Positions 18,844-28,146 of a stretch of 64,000 nucleotides of DNA are shown piece by piece (position 1 is the first letter of the stretch; each line of letters opens with the position of its first letter). Location of the stretch: the NCBI RefSeq assembly GCF_000705555.1, contig NZ_JMQN01000047.1:62001-126000 (forward strand), given 5' to 3'. Under the pieces are notes generated by a model. The model was not told the DNA's origin. It saw only the letters and a list, made by a program, of their open reading frames with translations, and ran no database searches. Position numbers and translations under genes: made by a program. This stretch comes from Marinobacterium lacunae. Lineage in GTDB: Bacteria; Pseudomonadota; Gammaproteobacteria; Pseudomonadales; Balneatricaceae.

Positions 18844-19905
18844 ATGTTGCCAAGAATCGTTGTGGCCGGTAACGGCCAGTTGGGTCAGATGCTGCAGCAG
18901 GCCGGTGCGCCTATGCAGTTGCAGGTTAAGCCGGTCGAGCCCAATCAGGATATCGAAGTTGCGTTGCATGACGACGACGTCATCACAGTCGAGATCGAGC
19001 ATTGGCCGGATACGGTTACCGGTCTGCAACTCAAGAATCATCCCAATTTTCGTAACGCCTCGGCGCTGCATGCCGTGATCGATCGTCAGCGCCAGAAAAG
19101 CTTGCTGGACCGCCTTCAGGTGCCGACCGCTCCCTGGGTGGTGCTTGAGAGCGAAAACGAGCTGAGCGAAAAACTGGAAAGCCTTGGCGAGCGTGCTGTG
19201 GTTAAACGTCGCCGGGGAGGTTACGACGGCCGCGGACAGTGGCGTTGGCAGCGTGGTGGTGAGATCGAAGCCGAATGGGCGGGCACCTGTATCGCTGAAG
19301 CGATGATTCCGTTCAGTCATGAGGTGTCGCTGGTGGGTGCGCGCAACGCCAAGGGCGAAAAGGTGTTTTATCCGCTGACCCGAAACTGGCACGAGAACGG
19401 TATTCTGCGCGCCAGTGTGGCGGGCATCCCCGTACCGGAGATTCAGCAACAGCACGCGCAAGAGTGGCTGAGCCGGATCATGGACGACCAGGATTACATC
19501 GGCGTCATGGCAATGGAGTGCTTTGTTGTTGATGGTGATCTCCTGGTCAATGAGCTGGCGCCGCGTGTACACAACAGTGGTCACTGGACTCAGGAAGGGG
19601 CCACCATCAGCCAGTTCGAACTGCACCTGCGCGCATTGGCGGAACTGCCGCTGATTACGCCGGAGATCAAGGGCGTATCGGTGATGTACAACCTGCTGGG
19701 GCGTAACTGGAAGCCGGAGTGGCTCGGGATCGACGGCGTGCATGTGCACTGGTATGGCAAGTCTCTGCGTCCGGGGCGCAAGGTCGGGCACGTCAATATC
19801 AATCGTCCGACAGTCGAGCAGTTGAAACAGAGTCTGTCCGATCTTCGTGAACGGGTCGATGACGAGGACAAGATCGCGTTCAATTGGAGTCTGGATCAGC
19901 TCTGA
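18844..19905 (+). CDS. purK: N5-carboxyaminoimidazole ribonucleotide synthase PurK
   Basis: 353 residues with the ATP-grasp layout. The N-terminal GNGQLGQMLQQAG nucleotide-like fold, the central VVKRRRGGYDGRGQW ATP-binding loop and the metal-binding ECFVVDGDLLVNELAPRVHN segment are all present. PurK makes N5-CAIR from AIR, bicarbonate and ATP, the substrate of PurE. The A-loop reads GNGQLGQ as in E. coli. A nine-base stem hairpin follows the stop. Confidence 0.96.
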   Translation: MLPRIVVAGNGQLGQMLQQAGAPMQLQVKPVEPNQDIEVALHDDDVITVEIEHWPDTVTGLQLKNHPNFRNASALHAVIDRQRQKSLLDRLQVPTAPWVVLESENELSEKLESLGERAVVKRRRGGYDGRGQWRWQRGGEIEAEWAGTCIAEAMIPFSHEVSLVGARNAKGEKVFYPLTRNWHENGILRASVAGIPVPEIQQQHAQEWLSRIMDDQDYIGVMAMECFVVDGDLLVNELAPRVHNSGHWTQEGATISQFELHLRALAELPLITPEIKGVSVMYNLLGRNWKPEWLGIDGVHVHWYGKSLRPGRKVGHVNINRPTVEQLKQSLSDLRERVDDEDKIAFNWSLDQL

Positions 19906-19911
19906 TGTCGC

Positions 19912-19947
19912 ATCTGCCCGTTCGCGCTTGTGCGCTTGCGGGCAGAT
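19912..19947 (+). terminator. Hairpin after purK
   Basis: A nine-base perfect stem (atctgcccg with cgggcagat) directly after the purK stop. No T run follows, so termination may be weak or Rho-assisted. Confidence 0.45.
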
Positions 19948-19964
19948 TGCTATGATCCGCCCTG

Positions 19965-20085
19965 CTCTTGGGGGAGTAGTCTTCCGCATCCGATAAATTC
20001 GGATCGGAGTTACCGTCAACATAATTGAGCCTCAATGCTCATGGCGGTGACGTCCACGCAAACGTGGATTGACGAGACCTGAGAC
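19965..20085 (+). ncRNA. yybP-ykoY manganese riboswitch aptamer
   Basis: This leader carries the conserved parts of the yybP-ykoY class in order: the gggggagtag opening, a ccgtcaacata segment, tggcggtgacg, a stem pair gtccacg/cgtggat, and the closing gacgagacctgag. The outer stem pairs the ctcttggg region with the cctgag end. This class binds Mn2+ and switches on manganese-efflux genes. The gene downstream is a GDT1/UPF0016 exporter, a known partner. Confidence 0.88.
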
Positions 20086-20101
20086 ACTGCATGCTGCTCA
20101 T

Positions 20102-20140
20102 GGCGGGCCGGCATGTTGTGTCTTATGGTTAATGCCCGCC
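20102..20140 (+). promoter_or_regulatory. Expression-platform hairpin of the manganese riboswitch
   Basis: A seven-base stem (ggcgggc at 20102-20108 with gcccgcc at 20134-20140) ends directly before the agga ribosome site of the exporter gene. There is no T run, so a translational switch is more likely than a terminator. Confidence 0.5.
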
Positions 20141-20154
20141 AGGATGTCTATTTG

Positions 20155-20718
20155 ATGGATGCATTCCTCTCTTCGACGCTTGCCGTTGCCATAGCCGAAA
20201 TCGGCGATAAAACCCAGTTGCTTACGCTATTTCTCGTTGCTCGTTTTGCACAGCAGCGTGGCGCTATTGTGCTCGGTATTCTCCTCTCTACGCTGATCAA
20301 CCATGGTATTTCTGCCTGGCTCGGTGGCTGGCTGGTCGACTGGATTCCAGAAGGCTGGACGTCATGGATTGTCGGATTGAGCTTCATTGCCGTGGGTCTT
20401 TGGGTGCTGATCCCTGATAAAGACGATGAAGATGAAAGCGAAAGCTTGAAATACGGTGCGTTCGTCGCCACATGTATCTTGTTCTTCATCGCCGAGATTG
20501 GAGACAAGACCCAGATCGCGACGGTCATTTTGGCTGCTCGCTACGAAGACATGTTGCTGGCCGTGGTTGCCGGTACCACCTTGGGTATGTTGCTGGCAAA
20601 CGTGCCGGTAGCCTACTTCGGTGGCGCACTGATGCGCAAAGTGCCGCTGCATTGGGTGCGTCGCAGTGCTTGCGGTTTGTTTGTGCTGCTGGGTGTTCTG
20701 TCTTTGATCCACTTTTAA
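20155..20718 (+). CDS. GDT1/UPF0016 family manganese exporter
   Basis: 187 residues from the MDAFLSS start. An upstream ATG at 20113 lies inside the leader and is not used. The protein has two homologous halves, each with the signature of the family (AEIGDKTQLL near residue 15 and AEIGDKTQIA near 115), separated by an acidic cytoplasmic loop (DKDDEDESES). About six membrane segments are seen. Bacterial members such as Vibrio cholerae MneA export Mn2+. The yybP-ykoY riboswitch upstream predicts induction by manganese, which supports the assignment. Confidence 0.92.
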   Translation: MDAFLSSTLAVAIAEIGDKTQLLTLFLVARFAQQRGAIVLGILLSTLINHGISAWLGGWLVDWIPEGWTSWIVGLSFIAVGLWVLIPDKDDEDESESLKYGAFVATCILFFIAEIGDKTQIATVILAARYEDMLLAVVAGTTLGMLLANVPVAYFGGALMRKVPLHWVRRSACGLFVLLGVLSLIHF

Positions 20719-20816
20719 GACAACATCTGTTTCGGGCTGAACTTCGTAACACTTTTTGGCTCTATAGCAGATATCGACTTCGATGGCCGGGGTCGGCTTA
20801 AGGGAGATAGGTCAAC

Positions 20817-21134
20817 GTGAGAGTCCTGCTCTATCTGGTACTGATGCTTGCCTCTTTGCTGGGTGGCACCGCGCAGGTGTTTGCCAGCGATGAGCGTTTG
20901 GCTGAAAAGGTGCTGGATCAGCTACCGGGCTCGGATCACTGTCTGAACGATCATGGTCTGATACCTGATCTCCCGCCGCTCCCCGGCGATAACGAGCCTC
21001 GACTGCTTGCCAATGAAACGGTCATCGAGGTTCCGTACCACTCCTCCCCGGTCGAAACGGTGGGTGCTGGGGCTCATGCAGCCAGCGTCGTTTCGCTTTA
21101 TCCTATTCGCGCACCGCCTTCACGCCTCGTTTGA
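20817..21134 (+). CDS. Small secreted protein of unknown function
   Basis: 105 residues. The GTG start follows aagggaga. A signal peptide (LLYLVLMLASLLGGTAQVFA, cleavage before SDERL) is clear. The mature part is about 80 residues, with Pro-rich segments (LIPDLPPLPGDNEP) and two Cys-free halves apart from one Cys in GSDHCLND. I do not recognise a family. It lies between the manganese exporter and an HPF-like gene, both on the same strand, without obvious operon structure. Confidence 0.55.
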   Translation: MRVLLYLVLMLASLLGGTAQVFASDERLAEKVLDQLPGSDHCLNDHGLIPDLPPLPGDNEPRLLANETVIEVPYHSSPVETVGAGAHAASVVSLYPIRAPPSRLV

Positions 21135-21214
21135 CAGTACTAGCCATCCCAATCTGAAACGAGCTTTAGCCGATATCCGCTATAGGTACGGGTGTCGGTA
21201 TTCGAGGAGGTCGC

Positions 21215-21529
21215 ATGATCACCGCAGTGATGTTCCGTCATGGTATTGAAAACCCCGAGGCGATGGAGCGTATTCGCAGTCGTCTTCAGCGGTTGGAATC
21301 GCGCTCGGAGCGTATCCGTCGCGTGGATGTGGTTCTGGATAAGGTCTCTTATGCGGGAGAGCCGTCGCTTAATTACCAGTGCCATATCTCGTTTCGCGGC
21401 ACCGAGAAGCGTGATCTGGATATCTATGCAGACAAGCGTCAGGCCGATATGGCAATCGACGATGCGTTTGATCGACTCAACACGGCGCTCAAGTCAGGTT
21501 TGATACGCCGAATGCGTAAGCGCCGCTAA
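21215..21529 (+). CDS. HPF/RaiA-like ribosome-associated protein
   Basis: 104 residues with the beta-alpha-beta-beta-beta-alpha pattern of the ribosome hibernation factor fold: an amphipathic helix ERIRSRLQRLESRSERIRRV, strands with DVVLDKV and NYQCHISF, then LDIYADKRQADMAIDDAF and a final basic helix. Hibernation factors of this fold bind the 30S decoding centre. The match is by pattern, not by an exact known motif. The basic tail (RRMRKRR) is unusual for short HPF. The start follows ggaggtcgc. Confidence 0.6.
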   Translation: MITAVMFRHGIENPEAMERIRSRLQRLESRSERIRRVDVVLDKVSYAGEPSLNYQCHISFRGTEKRDLDIYADKRQADMAIDDAFDRLNTALKSGLIRRMRKRR

Positions 21530-21590
21530 CTTGAATGATGCAGGTTCGTCCTTACAACGAAGAAAAAATCGAAATGTGTAGGAGCCTCTT

Positions 21591-22946
21591 ATGAAAAGAG
21601 CTTTGAAACTCGGTGCAGCGGCTCTGATGACCGCTGTAGCCCTGAATGCCTCAGCAGCACTGCCGATCAGCGACTCTCAGGGCAAGCAATTGCCATCGCT
21701 GGCGCCGATGCTGGAACAGGTGAATTCAGCGGTGGTCAACATTGCCACCTTTTCAACCCAACAGGTATACAACCCGCTATTGAGCGATCCGTTCTTCCGT
21801 CGATTCTTCAACATTCCCGAGGGGCAGGCTCAGCCCAAGCAGCAGCGTCGGCAGGCCAGTGCAGGCTCTGGCGTCATTGTTGACCAGAATCAGGGCACAA
21901 TTGTCACCAACTATCACGTGATCAAGGGAGCCGACGAGATACAGGTGTCTCTGGTTGATGGGCGCACCTTCAAGGCAGAGCTGATAGGGGCGGATCCTGA
22001 AGTGGACATCGCCGTACTGAAGATCAAGGCCGACCATCTCAAGGCACTGCCGATCGCTGATTCCGACAGTTTGAAGGTTGGTGACTTTGTGGTTGCGATC
22101 GGTAATCCGTTCGGCCTTGGGCAGACCATTACAACCGGTGTGGTCAGTGCACTGGGTAGAACGGGCCTCGGTATCGAAGGGTTTGAAAACTTCATCCAGA
22201 CCGATGCCTCCATCAACCCGGGGAACTCAGGTGGTGCACTGGTAAACCTCAATGGTGAACTCGTGGGCATCAATACCGCAATCATCGCCCCTGGGGGCGG
22301 CAACGTCGGTATCGGTTTTGCGATACCGGTCAATATGATGCGTAACGTGGCTGACCAGATTCTGGATGAGGGTGAGGTTACCCGTGGCCAGATCGGGGTG
22401 GCGATACAGGATGTAACCCCTGAGCTTCAGCAGGCATTCAATCTTGATAACGGCCAGCAGGGTGTGTTGGTCACCGATGTGCTGAAAGATTCCGAAGCTG
22501 AGAAGGCCGGGCTCAAGTCCGGCGACCTGATCCTGGCTGTCGATGGCAAAGCCACACCGAATAGCGGGCAGCTTCGCCACCGCATCGCGTTTGCCGGGGT
22601 CGGGAAAACGGTAACGCTCACGTTGATTCGTGATGGCGACAAGATGGATGTCGACGTAGAAATCGGCAAGTCCACCAGTCGTCCATCGGATCTTCGTTTG
22701 CACAAGATGCTTGAAGGCGTCGGTTTTGCAAACTCCCCCGATGGGCGTGGCGTGGTGATTTCAGAGATCGATCCGCAATCCCATGCTGCTGCCGCGGGCC
22801 TGAGGTCTAACGATGTTATCCTGAGCATTAACCGTGAACGCGTGGATAATCTTGACGATCTCAACAACGTCCTGTCCCGTGTCGACGATAAGCTGTTGCT
22901 TCAGGTAAGGCGCGGTAATGGTGTGTTCTATCTCGTGCTGCGCTAA
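21591..22946 (+). CDS. degQ: Do-family periplasmic serine protease (DegQ/MucD type)
   Basis: 451 residues. Signal peptide at the N-terminus (AALMTAVALNASAA). The trypsin-like domain carries the full triad: His in TNYHVIKG, Asp in VDIAVLKI and Ser in PGNSGGAL. Two PDZ domains follow (around residues 255-345 and 360-450) with the GSR-type carboxylate-binding GLKSGDLIL and GLRSNDVIL loops. The length fits DegQ or MucD rather than DegS, which has one PDZ. It is an envelope quality-control protease/chaperone. A strong terminator follows. Confidence 0.94.
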   Translation: MKRALKLGAAALMTAVALNASAALPISDSQGKQLPSLAPMLEQVNSAVVNIATFSTQQVYNPLLSDPFFRRFFNIPEGQAQPKQQRRQASAGSGVIVDQNQGTIVTNYHVIKGADEIQVSLVDGRTFKAELIGADPEVDIAVLKIKADHLKALPIADSDSLKVGDFVVAIGNPFGLGQTITTGVVSALGRTGLGIEGFENFIQTDASINPGNSGGALVNLNGELVGINTAIIAPGGGNVGIGFAIPVNMMRNVADQILDEGEVTRGQIGVAIQDVTPELQQAFNLDNGQQGVLVTDVLKDSEAEKAGLKSGDLILAVDGKATPNSGQLRHRIAFAGVGKTVTLTLIRDGDKMDVDVEIGKSTSRPSDLRLHKMLEGVGFANSPDGRGVVISEIDPQSHAAAAGLRSNDVILSINRERVDNLDDLNNVLSRVDDKLLLQVRRGNGVFYLVLR

Positions 22947-22977
22947 GTCTGTTTCTGGGTAAAAAGCTGGCAAGTAA

Positions 22978-23005
22978 GCCGCACCCTCGGGTGCGGCTTT
23001 TTTTA
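22978..23005 (+). terminator. Rho-independent terminator after degQ
   Basis: A nine-base perfect stem gccgcaccc/gggtgcggc with a two-base loop, followed by a run of eight T. Confidence 0.93.
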
Positions 23006-23070
23006 TTTAGAGGGTACCGAGTGCGTATAGTGATAGTGTTCTAATCTGAATGTATTACAAATATTTCAAT

Positions 23071-23084
23071 TTATTACGTAATAA
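23071..23084. repeat. 14-base palindrome upstream of edd
   Basis: ttattacgtaataa is a perfect palindrome about 110 bases upstream of edd, in an AT-rich promoter region. It shares attac/gtaat half-sites with the HexR consensus and may be a second operator. Confidence 0.4.
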
Positions 23085-23140
23085 AAACAAAAATATTTCG
23101 ATATATTAGGCTTGATAACCCGGTAAGCGTATGGATAATA

Positions 23141-23155
23141 CGTAAATAAATTACA
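23141..23155 (+). promoter_or_regulatory. Candidate HexR operator upstream of edd
   Basis: CGTAAATAAATTACA matches 13 of 15 positions of the TGTAAT-www-ATTACA HexR motif of gammaproteobacteria and sits 42 bases before edd. HexR represses central carbon genes and is released by KDPG. No hexR gene is in this window. Confidence 0.6.
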
Positions 23156-23196
23156 TTCAGGGCGCGATAAGATGTCCTGAAGCGTGGGGGAGCAGC

Positions 23197-25035
23197 ATGA
23201 ATCCTACAGTCGCGGCAGTTACCGAACGTATCGTGGAGCGTAGTCGAAAGACTAGGTCCGATTATCTGACGAGGATGGAGCGGGCGCGCCGTAGCAAGCC
23301 GCACCGCACCGAGCTGTCCTGCGGTAACCTGGCGCATGGGTTCGCTGCATGCGAGGCGCAGGACAAAGACCGCCTGAAGATGATGCAGCGCGCCAATATC
23401 GGCATCATCTCGGCCTATAACGATATGCTCTCAGCCCATCAGCCGCTCGAAGCGTTCCCGGCCCTGATCAAGGAGGCTGCGACTGCAATGGGGTGTACGG
23501 CGCAGTTTGCAGGCGGCGTACCGGCGATGTGCGACGGCGTGACTCAGGGACAGCCGGGTATGGAGCTGAGTCTCTTCAGCCGGGACACCATCGCCATGGC
23601 AACCGCCGTTGGATTGTCGCACAACATGTTTGATGCGGTGCTCTGTCTGGGCGTGTGCGACAAAATTGTGCCGGGCCTGCTGATCGGTGCGCTGAGTTTC
23701 GGTCATCTTCCGGTTATTTTTGTGCCGGCAGGTCCCATGACCACCGGCCTGTCAAACAGCGAGAAATCGCGTATCCGTCAGTTGTACGCCGAGGGTAAGG
23801 TCGATCGCGAAGCGCTGCTTCAGTGCGAGTCCGATTCCTATCATGGCCCCGGTACCTGCACCTTTTACGGCACCGCCAACTCAAACCAGCTGCTGATGGA
23901 AGCGATGGGCGTGCATCTACCGGGTGCGTCGTTCGTCAATCCCAACACGCCATTGCGTGATGCGCTGACGCGGGCAGCAGCCGAACAAGCCTGCCGGATA
24001 ACGGAGCTGGGGCGTGACTATCGACCGCTCAGTCAGGTGATCGACGAGAAAGCGATCGTCAACGGGATCGTGGCGCTGCTCGCCACAGGCGGCTCGACCA
24101 ACCACACCATGCATCTTATTGCCATTGCCCGTGCAGCGGGTGTGCTGGTCGACTGGGATGACTTCGCGGATCTTTCAGCGGCGGTCCCCCTGTTGACCCG
24201 GATCTATCCGAACGGTACGGCGGATATCAACCACTTCCACGCCGCCGGTGGCATGGCACTGCTGTTCAATCAGCTGCTCAGTGCACAGTTGCTGCATGAA
24301 GATGTCCTGACAGTGGTCGGTAAAGGGCTGGAGCAGTACACAACCGAGCCTTACCTTGAGGGCGGCTCGCTGGTCTGGAAGCAGGGGCCAACCGATTCGC
24401 TGGATAGCGATGTGGTCGCCAGCGTTCGCGAGCCTTTTGCCGTTGATGGCGGGTTGAAGTTGATGCGCGGAAACCTCGGGCGCGGTGTTATCAAGATTTC
24501 GGCCGTGAAGCCGGAGCACCGTGTCGTCGAGGGGCCTGCGGTGGTGCTTCATGATCAAAATGATCTGGAGCCACTGTTTCATGCCGGGAAGCTGGATCGG
24601 GATTGTGTCGTTGTCGTGCGCTTCCAGGGGCCCTCTGCCAACGGCATGCCGGAGCTTCATAAACTGACACCCTACCTTGGCACGCTGCAGGACCGTGGAT
24701 TCAAGGTAGCGCTGGTGACGGATGGTCGTATGTCGGGCGCATCGGGCAAGGTACCGGCTGCCATACACCTGACGCCGGAAGCGGCTAAAGGTGGCGTGCT
24801 GGCAAAGGTACGCGATGGAGACATCGTGCGGCTGGATGCGAAGTCCGGCGAGCTGACGCTGTTGGTTGATGAGGCTGAACTGGCCGCGCGTGAAAATGCG
24901 GTGGCAGATCTGAGTGAAAACCAGTTTGGCATGGGGCGGGAGCTATTCGGTGGTATGCGCCGACTGGTCTCCGGAGCCGAGCAGGGCGCTTGTACGCTGT
25001 TTGTTGATGAACCGGAATTGCCCGTCAGGGGCTGA
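23197..25035 (+). CDS. edd: 6-phosphogluconate dehydratase Edd
   Basis: 612 residues, the full length of Edd. It dehydrates 6-phosphogluconate to KDPG in the Entner-Doudoroff pathway. Family marks include the [20 protein letters not shown] block, a Cys in [14 protein letters not shown] and [15 protein letters not shown], the cysteines that bind the [4Fe-4S] cluster. [15 protein letters not shown] and [19 protein letters not shown] are also typical. It is the first gene of edd-eda, preceded by a HexR-like site. Confidence 0.96.
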   Translation: MNPTVAAVTERIVERSRKTRSDYLTRMERARRSKPHRTELSCGNLAHGFAACEAQDKDRLKMMQRANIGIISAYNDMLSAHQPLEAFPALIKEAATAMGCTAQFAGGVPAMCDGVTQGQPGMELSLFSRDTIAMATAVGLSHNMFDAVLCLGVCDKIVPGLLIGALSFGHLPVIFVPAGPMTTGLSNSEKSRIRQLYAEGKVDREALLQCESDSYHGPGTCTFYGTANSNQLLMEAMGVHLPGASFVNPNTPLRDALTRAAAEQACRITELGRDYRPLSQVIDEKAIVNGIVALLATGGSTNHTMHLIAIARAAGVLVDWDDFADLSAAVPLLTRIYPNGTADINHFHAAGGMALLFNQLLSAQLLHEDVLTVVGKGLEQYTTEPYLEGGSLVWKQGPTDSLDSDVVASVREPFAVDGGLKLMRGNLGRGVIKISAVKPEHRVVEGPAVVLHDQNDLEPLFHAGKLDRDCVVVVRFQGPSANGMPELHKLTPYLGTLQDRGFKVALVTDGRMSGASGKVPAAIHLTPEAAKGGVLAKVRDGDIVRLDAKSGELTLLVDEAELAARENAVADLSENQFGMGRELFGGMRRLVSGAEQGACTLFVDEPELPVRG

Positions 25036-25059
25036 ATCACTGGGTCGAGAGGAGTTGAG

Positions 25060-25698
25060 ATGAGTACACAGGCGGATGCAGTTTTGAACAGTGCGCCGGT
25101 GATGCCGGTGCTGGTGATCGAACGGGTGGAAGATGCTGTGCCGTTGGCCAATGCGCTCAAAGCCGGTGGCCTGCGAGTGCTGGAGGTGACGCTGCGCACC
25201 GATGCCGCGTTGGATGCGATTCGTGCCATGGTTGACGAAGTAGACGATGTGATCGTCGGGGCCGGCACTGTAGCAACCGTGTCTCAGCTCGCCGATGTGG
25301 AAGCGGCAGGCGCTGCGTTTGCCATCAGTCCCGGAGCAACGGCAGCACTGCTGGAGGCCGGGCGTACCAGCGCTATCCCCTATATACCGGCGATCAGCAC
25401 CGTCTCTGAGCTGATGAATGGGCTGGATGCCGGTTACTCGGCGTTCAAGTTCTTTCCGGCAGAAGCCAGCGGCGGTGTTGCAACGCTGAAAGCGATTGCA
25501 GGGCCTTTCCCGGATGTGCGTTTCTGTCCCACCGGCGGCATCGGAGCGGATAACTTCACCGACTATCTGAAGCTGCCCAATGTGAGTTGTGTCGGCGGCT
25601 CATGGGTGGTGCCGGCTGGTCTGATCCGTGACCGGGACTGGGCCGGCATAACCGCCTTGGCGGCAGCCGCCGTCGCACGGGCGGGGCAGTGTGGCTAG
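25060..25698 (+). CDS. eda: KDPG aldolase Eda
   Basis: 212 residues, class I aldolase barrel. It splits KDPG to pyruvate and glyceraldehyde-3-phosphate. The catalytic Glu is in LEVTLRT and the Schiff-base Lys in [12 protein letters not shown]. The VGAGTV and FCPTGGI phosphate-binding loops are present. Start at an ATG preceded by gagaggagtt. It lies 24 bases after edd. A terminator follows 140 bases downstream and separates it from zwf. Confidence 0.96.
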   Translation: MSTQADAVLNSAPVMPVLVIERVEDAVPLANALKAGGLRVLEVTLRTDAALDAIRAMVDEVDDVIVGAGTVATVSQLADVEAAGAAFAISPGATAALLEAGRTSAIPYIPAISTVSELMNGLDAGYSAFKFFPAEASGGVATLKAIAGPFPDVRFCPTGGIGADNFTDYLKLPNVSCVGGSWVVPAGLIRDRDWAGITALAAAAVARAGQCG

Positions 25699-25839
25699 GT
25701 TCTTGTGTGAGTCGTTTTCGGCGCGTGATTGCAGCCGAAGCGGCATTCCCCTTTGGAAAGGATCGGTACGCAAATCGGTGTGCTCCGTAGTGTCAGCCGC
25801 TGCAAGGGACCGTTTTTCTGTGCCATTTGTTTCTTTCTT

Positions 25840-25864
25840 GCCGCCTGCCTGAGGCGGCTTTTTT
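25840..25864 (+). terminator. Rho-independent terminator between eda and zwf
   Basis: A seven-base stem gccgcct/aggcggc with a five-base loop and a run of six T. It lies only 60 bases before the zwf start, so zwf either relies on read-through (attenuation) or on a promoter very close by. Confidence 0.85.
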
Positions 25865-25923
25865 CATCTATAGCTAGGGTTAGATGTACGGTTATCGCTA
25901 TCTGGCCAAAGGAGTGTGACAAA

Positions 25924-27396
25924 ATGGGTGCCCAGCTGATCAATCATGCCTGCGATTTTATGCTTTTCGGTGCGCGGGGTGATCTGGCGATGCGCAAACT
26001 GTTTCCGGCACTGTATCAGCTGCATCGTGCCGGATTGCTGCATCCCGATACCCGCCTGATCGGCATTGCCCGCAATGATTCGACGCAGGAGGAGTTTGTA
26101 GACGCGGTGCAGGCCACGCTCAAGCGTTACCTGAAGCCAGCCGAATTCGAGGCCGAGGTTTGGGACAGCTTCAGCCGCCGTCTGCACTATCTCAAGATTG
26201 AGATGACCAAGTCACCGGACTTCAAGCAGATTACACGGTTTATCGAAGGTTCCACCAATACTCTGGTGAATTATCTGTCTACGCCGCCGGCATTGTTCGC
26301 CGATATCTGCAAGAACCTGCACAGTGCAGGGGCAATTGCGCCAAGTACACGTATCATTATCGAGAAGCCGATCGGTCATGACCTTGAAAGCTCGCAGGTG
26401 ATCAACGATACCGTTGCTCAATACTTCAACGAGAATCAGGTCTATCGCATCGACCACTATCTGGGCAAAGAAACAGTACAGAACCTCATTGCGCTGCGCT
26501 TTGCAAACAACCTGTTCGGCTCACAGTGGAACCAGAATCACATCGACCACGTACAGATCACGGTTTCCGAAACCGTGGGTATCGAGGGGCGCTGGGGCTA
26601 CTACGATCAGGTGGGACAGATGCGCGACATGGTGCAAAACCATGTGCTCCAGCTGCTGTGCATGGTTGCCATGGACCCACCGAGCCAGCTGACCGCTGAC
26701 GGCATTCGTGACGAGAAACTCAAGGTGCTGAGGGCTCTGCGCCCGATCACCGCCGAGAACGTAGCCCGGCGCGCTGTGCGTGGGCAGTATACCTCCGGTG
26801 CTGTACGAGGTGTTGCATGCCCCGGATACAAAGAGGAGGAGGGCAGCTCGGGCCGCAGTAACACGGAAACCTTTGTGGCCCTGCGCGCCAATATCGACAA
26901 CTGGCGTTGGGCCGGTGTGCCGTTCTACATCCGAGCCGGCAAGCGCATGGCAACGCGGATGGCGGAGATCGTCATTGTTTACAAGAACCAGCCGCACTAC
27001 ATCTTCGATCCCAAGCAGAAGAGCATGGTCAGCAACAAGCTGATCATTCGGCTGCAGCCGGACGAGGGGATCCGACTGCAGGTGGTCACCAAAGAGCAGA
27101 GTCTGGACAAGGGCATGGCCCTGCAAAGCCGCGGCCTCAATCTGAACTTCTCCGAGGGGGATGAGGGGCGGCGTACACCCGACGCTTACGAACGCCTGAT
27201 TCTAGAGGCGATGCGCGGGAATCAGTCGCTGTTTGTACGCCGCGACGAGATTGAAGCATCCTGGCGCTGGTGCGATGCCCTGATTGACGCTTGGGACGAG
27301 AGCGGAGATCAGGTTAAACCCTATTCGGCCGGCAGCTGGGGGCCTATCGGGTCCATTGCCCTGATCGAGCGTGACGGGCGGTCCTGGCATGAATAA
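25924..27396 (+). CDS. zwf: Glucose-6-phosphate dehydrogenase Zwf
   Basis: 490 residues from the MGAQLINHACDF start, after ggagtg. Longer readings would run back through the terminator and are rejected. Nucleotide binding is GARGDLAMRKLFPALY; most homologues have GASGDL here. The active-site block RIDHYLGKETVQN and the C-terminal GIRLQVVTKEQS segment are present. The enzyme oxidises glucose-6-phosphate to 6-phosphogluconolactone. The stop overlaps pgl by eight bases. Confidence 0.95.
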   Translation: MGAQLINHACDFMLFGARGDLAMRKLFPALYQLHRAGLLHPDTRLIGIARNDSTQEEFVDAVQATLKRYLKPAEFEAEVWDSFSRRLHYLKIEMTKSPDFKQITRFIEGSTNTLVNYLSTPPALFADICKNLHSAGAIAPSTRIIIEKPIGHDLESSQVINDTVAQYFNENQVYRIDHYLGKETVQNLIALRFANNLFGSQWNQNHIDHVQITVSETVGIEGRWGYYDQVGQMRDMVQNHVLQLLCMVAMDPPSQLTADGIRDEKLKVLRALRPITAENVARRAVRGQYTSGAVRGVACPGYKEEEGSSGRSNTETFVALRANIDNWRWAGVPFYIRAGKRMATRMAEIVIVYKNQPHYIFDPKQKSMVSNKLIIRLQPDEGIRLQVVTKEQSLDKGMALQSRGLNLNFSEGDEGRRTPDAYERLILEAMRGNQSLFVRRDEIEASWRWCDALIDAWDESGDQVKPYSAGSWGPIGSIALIERDGRSWHE

Positions 27397-28120
27397 GCTT
27401 GAGTTGCATACGGAGTTGAATCAGGCGATCGAACTCAAACAGTTCGATCAGCGCGAGGCGCTTGAGGCAGCGTTGTGCACACGGATCGGCGAGCGCTTGG
27501 CAGAGAGTCTTGAGCGTCGTGGCGAAGCAGCGTTGGTGGTCTCCGGCGGGCGCACACCCGCGGCGCTGTTCGAGCGGTTGTCGCGTCTGCCGTTGGCGTG
27601 GTCGAACGTAACCGTGACGCTGGCGGATGAGCGTTGGGTCGACGAGCAGCATCAAGACTCGAACGCTCGCACTGTTCGTACCCACCTGCTACAAAACCAT
27701 GCCGCTCAAGCCCGTTTCCTCCCCTTGGTTAACGAGGCGGATACCCCGCATGAGGGGCAGGCTATAACCGAGCATGCGTTGACACAGCTGCCCCGGGTGA
27801 TTGATGTCGTGGTGCTCGGCATGGGCGAGGATGGCCATACTGCGTCTTTCTTTCCGCATGCCCCGGAGCTAGCTCAGGCGCTGGATCCGAAACCGGCCAG
27901 CGATTGTGTTGCCGTCACACCGCCGGCAGCGCCTTGGCATCGCATCACGCTGACGTTGCCGCGTTTGCTGGCAAGCAGAGAGATCATCGTGCATCTGTGC
28001 GGCGAGTCGAAACTGCCGGTGCTGCAGCAGGCGCTGGCGGTAGGGCCGATAGCGCAGATGCCTATTCGCGCCGTTCTGCGACAGAAGAAAACGCCGGTTG
28101 CGATCTACTGGGCACCCTGA
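27389..28120 (+). CDS. pgl: 6-phosphogluconolactonase (Pgl/DevB)
   Basis: 243 residues from the ATG at 27389, which overlaps the zwf stop in another frame. It hydrolyses 6-phosphogluconolactone. Family motifs are VSGGRTPAALFERLS, LADERWVDEQHQDSNARTV and VLGMGEDGHTASFFP, the last with the catalytic His. An in-frame ATG six codons upstream (27371) is possible, but the overlap pattern favours the chosen one. This completes a zwf-pgl-edd-eda route. Confidence 0.95.
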   Translation: MNKLELHTELNQAIELKQFDQREALEAALCTRIGERLAESLERRGEAALVVSGGRTPAALFERLSRLPLAWSNVTVTLADERWVDEQHQDSNARTVRTHLLQNHAAQARFLPLVNEADTPHEGQAITEHALTQLPRVIDVVVLGMGEDGHTASFFPHAPELAQALDPKPASDCVAVTPPAAPWHRITLTLPRLLASREIIVHLCGESKLPVLQQALAVGPIAQMPIRAVLRQKKTPVAIYWAP

Positions 28121-28146
28121 GGGATTCTCTCAGTGGTGAGTGTTGG

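Noticed and set aside
18838-20022. 394-codon minus-strand frame across purK and the riboswitch
   Set aside because: Antisense to purK and runs into the manganese riboswitch; no known domain.
25729-25923. N-terminal extension of zwf
   Set aside because: It would read through the eda terminator hairpin and lacks homology; the MGAQLINH start has its own ribosome site.
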